Of a stretch of 22,018 nucleotides of DNA, positions 8,371 to 13,873 are shown piece by piece. Location of the stretch: positions 1-22,018 of the forward strand of contig JAMXLG010000248.1 in assembly GCA_024281135.1 (NCBI GenBank), written 5' to 3'. Within the stretch, counting starts at the first letter, position 1; each line of letters begins with the position of its first letter. A model generated the notes under the pieces. That model did not search any database and was not told the DNA's origin. It saw only the letters and a program-made list of their open reading frames with translations. The translations under genes were made by a program, and so were the position numbers. Source of the stretch: Vulcanimicrobiia bacterium. Lineage in GTDB: Bacteria > Eremiobacterota > Eremiobacteria > Baltobacterales > Baltobacteraceae.

Positions 8371-10863
8371 CTACATGAGCATCGCCTCGGTAACGGCTTG
8401 ATCTTCGCTCCAAGTCCTGCCTTCGGTCATGAGTTGCGCAAGCTGATCTTCGCCGAGCGTATCGCGCAGCAACGGAAGCATTGCATCATATTCTTGTTGT
8501 TCGGTGTATTCGCGCAACGCTTCAAGCGCTGTAAGGCGCGCGTCGGCGTACCCGAGAATGCACGCAGCGCGGCGACAATCTTCCAGCTTCTGCACATCAG
8601 TGCCCGGACGTAACGCACCGATGGCAGCCAGACGCTGAAAAATCCACGCCAGGCCTACGGGCCATTGCAAATCGCGCGCGGCCGAGAGCGCCTCTCGCGC
8701 CGCACTGCGCGCCTCATCGTACCGGCGCAATGCTACGAGATACGCTGCTTTGTTGTATCGCGAATGTGCAAGAAGACGAGTGTCCCCGAAGACGCTCAAC
8801 ACCGCAACCGCTTCGTCGACGAGGCGCAGCGCAGTGGCCGCGTCTCCGCCGCGATACTCCGCCTCCGCCAGATTACTCGCAGTGGCCGCCGCGTATCGAT
8901 CGGCCCCAACGGATTGCGCGACTGATAGCGTCTCGCTAAAGCGTTGTCGCGCTCCGGGAAGATCGCCGGCGAACTGCCGCGCGAATGCTAGACTCAACAG
9001 CCCGAACATGACTGATCTACGCGCGCCAAATGACCCGACTACTTCTAAGGCTCGTTGCGTCAGGGCCTCACCTGCGGGAATGTCGCCGATATTAATCTGG
9101 GCGCGGCCGATCTGCAGTTCTGCCGCAGCGATACCGAACCGATCGTCGAGCTCGCGGTAGCGCGCCAACGCGCGTGTGCCCGCTTCTAGACTCGCCTTGT
9201 GCTCGGTGAGCGCCGAAGCAAACGAGGCTTGAGCGAGATCGAGCGCGGCCACGGCTGCGGCGGGCGTATTCGAAGTGACGCGCTGCTGCGCGGCCTCCAC
9301 CCAACGCCTCCCCTCGGCCGCACCGAACAGAGTCCAGGCCGGACGCAGCCCGCCAGCCATGCGCTGCCCGAGCAGCGCGTCACCATGCGGACCGAACGCC
9401 CAGGAAAGCGCTGCGCGAAAATTCTCCAACTCCGGCTCGATTCGCGCGAACCACTGCCGATCCGGGGTGGTGTCATAGACGTCATGGAGCTCCTCTACTA
9501 TCGTCGCGAACGCGCGTGCATGAGCGCGCGCCACCGCGTCCTCCTCGCCGGCATCGCGGAGTTTCTCACGCGCGTATTCCCGCGTCGACTCCAAGAGTCG
9601 ATAGCGCGTGTCAACTCCCACGACTTCCGTTTGCACGAGCGATTTGTCGACGAGCGATGAGAGCAGATCGAGCACCACGATCTCATCCATCTCGAAGTCG
9701 CCGCACATGGCCCCGACTGTCTCCAGTGTGAAGCCGCCGGCGAAGATCGAGAGCTTTCGAAAGAGCGCGCCTTCGTCGTCCGCGAGCAGGTCGTAACTCC
9801 AATCGATCAGCGCCCGCATGGTGCGATGGCGCGGCAGCGCGCTACGATCTCCCGCGGTGAGCAAGCGAAACCGCTCGTCCAATTTCTGCGCGAGTTCGAG
9901 TGCCGAGAGTACCTTTATTCTCGCCGCGGCAAGTTCGATGGCGAGTGGTATTCCATCGAGCCGTCGGCAAATCTCCGCAACGTGTGGCGCACTTTCAATG
10001 GTCAAGATAAAGGCGTTGTCGGCGGAGAGTGCGCGATCGGTAAAGAGCTGCACGGCACCGAACTGCGACAAGTTGTCTGCGGATGGCAACTCTGAGGTTG
10101 ACGGCACCGGAAGCGACGGCAAGCGATACGCCTGCTCACCTGCGATATTCAAGCTTTCCCGGCTGGTAGCGAGGATGCGGACATCGGGACAACCATGTAA
10201 GATCGCTGCGACAACACGACGCGCTTCGTCAATCACGTGCTCGCAGTTGTCGAGGATAAGGAGCAAACGCTTGCGCTTGAGATGCAAAAGCAACGTATCG
10301 AGTATCGGACGATTAGGCGCCTCTTGTATCCTCAACGAGCGCGCAATGACGCCGGCGACGAGCGCGGGATCAGAGATCGGTGCAAGTTCCGCTAGCCAAA
10401 AGCCATCGCCAAAGCCGTCGAGTGCTTCAGCGGCGATCTTAATCGCACAGCGCGTCTTCCCGGCTCCGCCCGTTCCAACCACCGTGACAAGCGGAGACGA
10501 CTGAAGCAGTTCTTTGATCTCTTCTACCACGCTCTCTCGGTCCACAAAAGACGTGAGTTGCGCCGGGAGATTGTTCGGCGGAGACTCCGCCCGCGGATCG
10601 GAAAATGCACCGCGTCGTTGCGCTCGAGGTCCGCGCGCTCGCGCCAGCTTTGCGACTTCTTCGATTTGCCGGCGCGAGTCGTCGTCAAGCGAGAGCGCAG
10701 CAATCAAAAGGTCGAGCGTCGCTTTGTGCGGAGCATGCCGTTCGTCGCGCTCGAGGTAGCTAATCGTATCCACACTCACGCCGGTGCGCTCCGCCAGGGT
10801 CTCCTGGGACAGACCGGCGGCGACCCGATGGCGTTTCAGCAAGTGTGCAAAGCTTTTTGCCAT
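8371..10863 (-). CDS. XRE-HTH / NB-ARC-like STAND ATPase / TPR regulator (copy A)
   Basis: This is an 830-residue paralogue of the following gene with the same layout: XRE helix-turn-helix (4-60), STAND NTPase with P-loop GTGGAGKT (130-137), LLLILDNCEH, ILATSRES and GIPLAIELAAAR, then TPR-like repeats and the WSEDQAV tail. The usual FVGRE opening of the NTPase reads FVDRE here. In the HTH the recognition-helix region differs from copy B at two positions (T33 and S35 against A33 and G35), so operators may be similar but not identical. It begins 18 bp after the CPXCG gene, and its stop lies 22 bp before copy B, so a three-gene operon is likely. Before ATG 10863 there is no clear Shine-Dalgarno; TACTTT lies five bases upstream. 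Confidence 0.9.
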   Translation of the reverse strand: MAKSFAHLLKRHRVAAGLSQETLAERTGVSVDTISYLERDERHAPHKATLDLLIAALSLDDDSRRQIEEVAKLARARGPRAQRRGAFSDPRAESPPNNLPAQLTSFVDRESVVEEIKELLQSSPLVTVVGTGGAGKTRCAIKIAAEALDGFGDGFWLAELAPISDPALVAGVIARSLRIQEAPNRPILDTLLLHLKRKRLLLILDNCEHVIDEARRVVAAILHGCPDVRILATSRESLNIAGEQAYRLPSLPVPSTSELPSADNLSQFGAVQLFTDRALSADNAFILTIESAPHVAEICRRLDGIPLAIELAAARIKVLSALELAQKLDERFRLLTAGDRSALPRHRTMRALIDWSYDLLADDEGALFRKLSIFAGGFTLETVGAMCGDFEMDEIVVLDLLSSLVDKSLVQTEVVGVDTRYRLLESTREYAREKLRDAGEEDAVARAHARAFATIVEELHDVYDTTPDRQWFARIEPELENFRAALSWAFGPHGDALLGQRMAGGLRPAWTLFGAAEGRRWVEAAQQRVTSNTPAAAVAALDLAQASFASALTEHKASLEAGTRALARYRELDDRFGIAAAELQIGRAQINIGDIPAGEALTQRALEVVGSFGARRSVMFGLLSLAFARQFAGDLPGARQRFSETLSVAQSVGADRYAAATASNLAEAEYRGGDAATALRLVDEAVAVLSVFGDTRLLAHSRYNKAAYLVALRRYDEARSAAREALSAARDLQWPVGLAWIFQRLAAIGALRPGTDVQKLEDCRRAACILGYADARLTALEALREYTEQQEYDAMLPLLRDTLGEDQLAQLMTEGRTWSEDQAVTEAMLM

Positions 10864-10881
10864 GCTCTAAAGTATTGTTTG

Positions 10882-11076
10882 CTATGGGTTCTCGCGAGTT
10901 GCAGATTGAAGCACGGGAATGCCATCTTCGACGTGCACGACGAAGTATATCGGACTGCAGCAGACGGGGCAGTCCTCGACAAAGCTCTGTCGATTTCCGC
11001 CGCTCGCGTCGAAGCCCACATAGTTTTCTTCGCCGCAATAGGGGCACGTGTAAGGGACTTCATCCTCGAGCGACAA
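10882..11076 (-). CDS. CPXCG-motif small zinc-ribbon protein
   Basis: The product is a 64-residue protein matching the CPXCG cysteine-rich family (Cys_rich_CPXG). Two cysteine knuckles are visible, C11-P-Y-C14-G and C36-P-V-C39-C40, separated by an acidic and aromatic linker. A VEDCPVCCSPI block and a C-terminal RENP-type end are family-typical. Four of the cysteines probably bind zinc; the cellular role of the family is unknown. The start is TTG at 11076, with CGAGGT as a possible Shine-Dalgarno eight bases upstream; no ATG or GTG fits in frame. It is the first gene of the likely STAND operon (18 bp ahead of copy A) and is divergent from the DprA-like gene across 43 bp. The family usually stands alone, so pairing with STAND regulators is unusual. 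Confidence 0.82.
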   Translation of the reverse strand: MSLEDEVPYTCPYCGEENYVGFDASGGNRQSFVEDCPVCCSPIYFVVHVEDGIPVLQSATRENP

Positions 11077-11104
11077 CGCGATACCTCGTTTTCGTGCTAA
11101 CAGT

Positions 11105-11112
11105 ATTATAAT
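11105..11112. promoter_or_regulatory. Symmetric -10 element serving divergent genes
   Basis: ATTATAAT is a perfect palindrome, so a consensus TATAAT is present on both strands (plus 11107-11112, minus 11110-11105). To the right, start ATG 11120 follows the -10 by seven bases, which would give a leaderless dprA-like mRNA. To the left, initiation near 11098 would give a leader of about 22 nt for the CPXCG-STAND operon. -35 matches are poor on both strands. Direct observation covers the sequence and spacing; promoter activity is inference. Confidence 0.5.
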
Positions 11113-11119
11113 GGAAGCG

Positions 11120-11989
11120 ATGCCGGACGATGAATTGGTGCTCCTAGCCGCTGCCTATTTGCACGTACCAAGTCGCCGCTTGAGAGCGCTTGCCAGGGCT
11201 CAAGACCGCGACCTCAAGGAGTGGATCGCCGGCGATAGCTCGCGCAAAGTCTCGCATGCGCGTCATCAAGCACGCGAGGCCGTTCACCGACTGCAGCGTC
11301 TGCATGCGACACTGGTCACGATCGTGGACCCGGCGTATCCCAGCGGGCTACTCGACCTGGAGGATCCGCCGGCGTTTCTCTGCGTGCGCGGTACCATACC
11401 TAGCGCCGGCATCGCGATCATCGGAAGTAGGAATCCACCAGGGCCCGCTGCCGAATTTGCTCGCGAGCTCGCTGCAAAGTGCGGCGTGGCGGTCGTGAGC
11501 GGTTTGGCATTGGGAATCGATGCCGCAGCGCACGCCGGTGCGATCGAAGCCCAGCTTCCGACGATTGCCTATGTCGGCACGGGACTTGGTATCACGTATC
11601 CTCCCGAGCACCGAGCGCTCGAAGACGAGATTGTCGCGCGTGGCGGTGCGATTGCGACCGAAAGGCTTCCTGACGAAGCGGTTACGAAATCGTCGCTCGT
11701 CCATCGCGACCGGCTACAAGCTGCGCATGCACGAGCAACTGTGCTAATTGCAAGTGAGATCGACGGCGGCGCGATGCAAACAATGCGCTTTGCAAAGGAC
11801 CTCGGGCGGACGCGTTTCGTGCTCGACGCCGGAGCTGCGCTCGGCTACGCCGGGAACGCGCAAGCGCGCCGTGACGGAGCGATTCCGATTCCGTTCGCGG
11901 TCGATGCGGCGATCAAGAAGATCAATCAGGACGTTACTGGGGCTCGATTCGCATCTGCGCGAGGCGTTGCACATCTCCGAGAAAGTTGA
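11120..11989 (+). CDS. DprA/SMF-like Rossmann-fold protein, divergent
   Basis: Canonical DprA loads RecA onto incoming single-stranded DNA during transformation. This 289-residue product keeps the SMF Rossmann core: AIIGSRNPPG (GSR at 102-104), VVSGLALGIDAAAH (127-138) and TIAYVGTGLGITYPPEHRAL. An N-terminal helical region (1-60) resembles the DprA N-domain. The later part is unusual: the FPxRNR loop reads VHRDR (R196, D197, R198), and the SGALxTA stretch reads DGGAMQTM. It may be a second, specialised SMF protein and not the transformation factor. ATG 11120 is preferred over in-frame ATG 11111, because the latter lies inside the TATAAT box. The 3' end overlaps the convergent sigma-factor gene by 56 bp. 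Confidence 0.8.
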   Translation: MPDDELVLLAAAYLHVPSRRLRALARAQDRDLKEWIAGDSSRKVSHARHQAREAVHRLQRLHATLVTIVDPAYPSGLLDLEDPPAFLCVRGTIPSAGIAIIGSRNPPGPAAEFARELAAKCGVAVVSGLALGIDAAAHAGAIEAQLPTIAYVGTGLGITYPPEHRALEDEIVARGGAIATERLPDEAVTKSSLVHRDRLQAAHARATVLIASEIDGGAMQTMRFAKDLGRTRFVLDAGAALGYAGNAQARRDGAIPIPFAVDAAIKKINQDVTGARFASARGVAHLRES

Positions 11990-12794
11990 TCGCGGTGATG
12001 CGGTTGCCTTCGAATGTGAACGTAAACGCGACTCGGGTTTGACCGCCTGAACGCCACACGAGGCCGGGTTCACCGTCGAGCATTGCAAATTGCGCTGCTT
12101 GTGCACGGCCCGCAAAGGTCTTCGCGACGGCATGCGCACCGTTGGCCTCCGGTTCTGCACCGAATGAAACGACCGTAGCATCGGCGCGCAATATCGCGTT
12201 CGGATCGAGCAGCCGCAACAATTCTTCGAAGTTTCCCTCGCGCGCCGCATCGAGAAACGCACGTACGATATCCTCGCGAGCCCGTGCTCCCTCATTCGCG
12301 CTAATGCCGCGAACGCGCCGGCGCGCGCGGCTTGCGAGTTGGCGCGTTGCATCAGCCGATTTTCCGAGCACCTGCGCGATTTGGTCGAATGGAATGTCGA
12401 AGAGGTCGTGCATCACGAATGCCACGCGTTCGGCGGGTCCCAATGTGTCGAGCACGATCATGAGCGCTGCGCCGATCGAATCAGCGAGCATCGCTTCGTC
12501 TTCCGGGCCGGCTGCAGGTTCGATCGCGGATTCGGTGTGCGTGACTTCGAGCGGCTCTTCGCGTTTGGCTTTTCTCGAACGCAGCGCGTCAAGGCAGACG
12601 CGAGAGACGACCGTCGTGAACCAGCCACCGATGTTTTCAACGCCCGCGGTACCGGCACGATCGATCCGCAGCCATGCGTGCTGCAGCGCGTCTTCGGCTT
12701 CGACACGCGATCCGAGCATCCGATAGGCAACCGCCTCCAGATGCTCGCGACGCGCTTCGAACTGCTCTGCGAGATAGTCTGAATCGTTCATCAT
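11934..12794 (-). CDS. ECF sigma factor with C-terminal SnoaL-like domain (SigJ-like)
   Basis: This is an alternative RNA polymerase sigma factor of 286 residues. Region 2 is seen at about 15-75 (AYRMLGSRVEAEDALQHAWLRI...GWFTTVVSRVCLDALRSRKAKREEPL). Region 4 lies at about 115-165 (LGPAERVAFVMHDLFDIPFDQIAQVLGKS, RQLASRARRRV). A SnoaL/NTF2-like extension occupies about 170-286, with DGEPGLVWRSGGQTRVAF and GNRITAINFL. In SigJ/ECF41-like groups this extension modulates activity in place of a separate anti-sigma factor, and no anti-sigma gene is seen here. The ATG at 12794 overlaps the stop of the upstream SnoaL-like gene (ATGA), supporting this start. Its last 56 bases overlap the dprA-like gene on the other strand. 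Confidence 0.88.
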   Translation of the reverse strand: MMNDSDYLAEQFEARREHLEAVAYRMLGSRVEAEDALQHAWLRIDRAGTAGVENIGGWFTTVVSRVCLDALRSRKAKREEPLEVTHTESAIEPAAGPEDEAMLADSIGAALMIVLDTLGPAERVAFVMHDLFDIPFDQIAQVLGKSADATRQLASRARRRVRGISANEGARAREDIVRAFLDAAREGNFEELLRLLDPNAILRADATVVSFGAEPEANGAHAVAKTFAGRAQAAQFAMLDGEPGLVWRSGGQTRVAFTFTFEGNRITAINFLGDVQRLAQMRIEPQ

Positions 12795-13198
12795 CTCGAT
12801 GACGGAACGGACTCCTCCGATGTGACGAAGAGTTTAGCAAGAGGCGTGCCGGCGAACTTTTCGCCCATCAAGCGTGCGAAGAGCAATACGGAGCTGCGCG
12901 GCCGGTGGTTCACCACGAGGTGCTGGGTTTTTCCCTCGGCGTTGCGATGAACGGTGACGACAACTTTGGTAGGCTCGCCCTGAATCTCGCAGGTGTATTC
13001 TTCGATGAATCCATCGTCGCCGAAATCGCCGGTGAAGCTGAACTCCTGATGCTTGTACTCTTCGCGCGCCGCAACCACAATTGCGTGGACCGCTTCCGCG
13101 CCGTGCGCGACGCCTTGCATCGCTGCGCCCTCTCCTGTAACGTCGTCGGCCAAGTCGTCCAGCCACAACGGATAATAGGGGCGTCCCAGATATGACAT
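12791..13198 (-). CDS. Small SnoaL/NTF2-like protein coupled to the sigma factor
   Basis: The product has 135 residues with an alternating pattern of helix and long beta strands that fits the NTF2/SnoaL cone fold: helical VAHGAEAVHAIVVAAREEY, then strands around FSFTGDFGDDGFIEEYTCEI, KVVVTVHRN and QHLVVNHRPRS. The fold assignment is by pattern and is moderately sure. ATG 13198 is chosen although the frame is open upstream, because AAGGAGAA (13203-13210 on the complement) sits at proper Shine-Dalgarno distance. Its TGA overlaps the sigma-factor ATG by four bases, so it is the first gene of a two-gene operon. It may bind a small ligand or modulate the sigma factor through its related C-terminal domain; this is inference. 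Confidence 0.75.
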   Translation of the reverse strand: MSYLGRPYYPLWLDDLADDVTGEGAAMQGVAHGAEAVHAIVVAAREEYKHQEFSFTGDFGDDGFIEEYTCEIQGEPTKVVVTVHRNAEGKTQHLVVNHRPRSSVLLFARLMGEKFAGTPLAKLFVTSEESVPSSR

Positions 13199-13215
13199 GC
13201 GTTTCTCCTTCACAA

Positions 13216-13232
13216 CCCGGCCGCGAGCCGGG
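13216..13232 (-). promoter_or_regulatory. GC-rich hairpin in the leader of the SnoaL-sigma operon
   Basis: CCCGGC and GCCGGG form a perfect six-base stem with a five-base loop. It ends six bases before the AAGGAGAA ribosome-binding site of the SnoaL-like gene. In RNA it could tune access to that site. It has no T-tract, so it is not a typical terminator. Confidence 0.3.
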
Positions 13233-13269
13233 ATAAGCGTTCTATTGGGCAACGATAACGCCGCCCTGG

Positions 13270-13281
13270 ACAGACGTCTGT
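13270..13281. promoter_or_regulatory. Perfect 12-bp palindrome, candidate operator
   Basis: ACAGACGTCTGT is an exact inverted repeat between the divergent SnoaL-sigma operon and the XRE regulator gene. Its position and dyad symmetry suit a dimeric regulator such as the adjacent XRE protein. Which protein binds it is not shown. Confidence 0.4.
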
Positions 13282-13300
13282 GAAGCGACGGACCACATTC

Positions 13301-13324
13301 GAACTGTATGAAGAACTGTATGAA
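13301..13324 (+). repeat. Perfect tandem 12-mer, candidate activator or operator sites
   Basis: GAACTGTATGAA occurs twice without a gap. The shorter theme CTGT-(AT)-GAAG recurs on both sides: CTGTGAAG at about 13278 and again at 13331, so four similar units lie within about 60 bp. The tandem copies are centred about 55 bp upstream of the XRE start codon, a location usual for regulator binding next to a promoter. Confidence 0.8.
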
Positions 13325-13354
13325 GCGTGCCTGTGAAGGAACAACGCTCGATCC

Positions 13355-13360
13355 TACCAT
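13355..13360 (+). promoter_or_regulatory. Candidate -10 for leaderless XRE mRNA
   Basis: TACCAT lies six bases before ATG 13367 with no Shine-Dalgarno between them, the same arrangement as the EAL gene. The -35 zone falls in the CTGTGAAGG unit. The match to the -10 consensus is modest. Confidence 0.3.
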
Positions 13361-13366
13361 TGCTCC

Positions 13367-13741
13367 ATGATCACAGCGCAATTGGAGCAACGCGGCGCGA
13401 TTCCGACTCTTCTCAAGCAGTGGCGTCGCCGGATCGACCCCGGTACTACGATGCTCGGAGAACACCGTCGCCTGAATTCACGGCATGGAAAGGCCGTCTC
13501 GCAGGAAGAACTCGCCGAAGCCATCGGCGTTAGCCGCGAGTGGTACGCCTGCCTCGAATCGGGGGCTAAGCGGCCGTCCGTTCCAGTGCTTGACCGCCTC
13601 GCAACAGCGTTAAATGCGAGCGCGCAGGAACGCGTGACACTGTTCCAACTCGCGGTTCCCGCCTTGCAAAACTTTTTTGCCGTGGTCATGCGGTGTCCGA
13701 ACTGCGACGCCATTTCAACGAGCCGGAGTATGTCATGTTGA
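13367..13741 (+). CDS. Short XRE-family regulator, MmyB-type helix-turn-helix
   Basis: The product is a 124-residue DNA-binding protein. Residues about 15-96 match the N-terminal HTH module of MmyB-type XRE regulators: LLKQWRRRIDP, then GKAVSQEELAEAIGVSREWYACLESGAKRPS and VLDRLATALNASAQERVTLFQLA. Full family members are about 270 residues with a ligand-binding MmyB domain after the HTH. Here only a 28-residue tail with two cysteines follows, so it is either a stand-alone HTH or a truncated relative. I found no MmyB-like continuation in other frames. It is divergent from the SnoaL-sigma operon and may control it. Its stop overlaps the following small ORF by seven bases. Confidence 0.82.
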   Translation: MITAQLEQRGAIPTLLKQWRRRIDPGTTMLGEHRRLNSRHGKAVSQEELAEAIGVSREWYACLESGAKRPSVPVLDRLATALNASAQERVTLFQLAVPALQNFFAVVMRCPNCDAISTSRSMSC

Positions 13742-13869
13742 TCTTTCGTTCCGTTGCCGACGCCCTGCAAGCCGGCTATCACGTCTACGACCGTACGAAG
13801 ACGGGCTATCTCGTACGCATCAGGACAGAGCGCGGCTGGGCGCTCGCACTTGTCGAGCTTGTTTTTTGA
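13735..13869 (+). CDS. 44-residue hypothetical protein downstream of the XRE gene
   Basis: This small ORF runs from ATG 13735 to TGA 13869 and encodes 44 residues beginning MLIFRSVADALQAGYHVYDR and ending WALALVELVF. GGAG six bases before the ATG is a good ribosome-binding site, and the start overlaps the XRE stop by seven bases, typical of coupled translation. It has no cysteines, TM segment or signal peptide. The basic and aromatic centre (YDRTKTGYLVRIRTERGW) looks like a small folded beta unit. I do not recognise a characterised family. It ends four bases before the convergent stop of STAND copy C. Coupling suggests a partner of the XRE regulator. Confidence 0.62.
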   Translation: MLIFRSVADALQAGYHVYDRTKTGYLVRIRTERGWALALVELVF

Positions 13870-13873
13870 CGCT

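Larger units (their letters stand above)
5877..10863 (-). repeat. Tandem duplication of an HTH-STAND gene
   Basis: The two adjacent genes are full-length direct paralogues on the same strand. By direct count, 65 of the first 82 residues are identical. Long nucleotide stretches also match, for example the 3' ends near 5881 and 8374 and the segment near 6897 and 9395. The copies differ by a 6-7 residue indel in the linker between HTH and NTPase, and more in the repeat region. Confidence 0.95.

Noticed and set aside
12339..12782. 147-codon plus-strand ORF opposite the sigma factor
   Set aside because: It is antisense to regions 2 and 4 of the sigma factor, and no start signals or domains are seen.
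13199..13300. ECF41-type autoregulated promoter upstream of the SnoaL-sigma operon
   Set aside because: I looked for a TGTCACA-like -35 with CGTC-like -10 at about 16 bp spacing; TGTCCAG occurs but no matching -10 follows.
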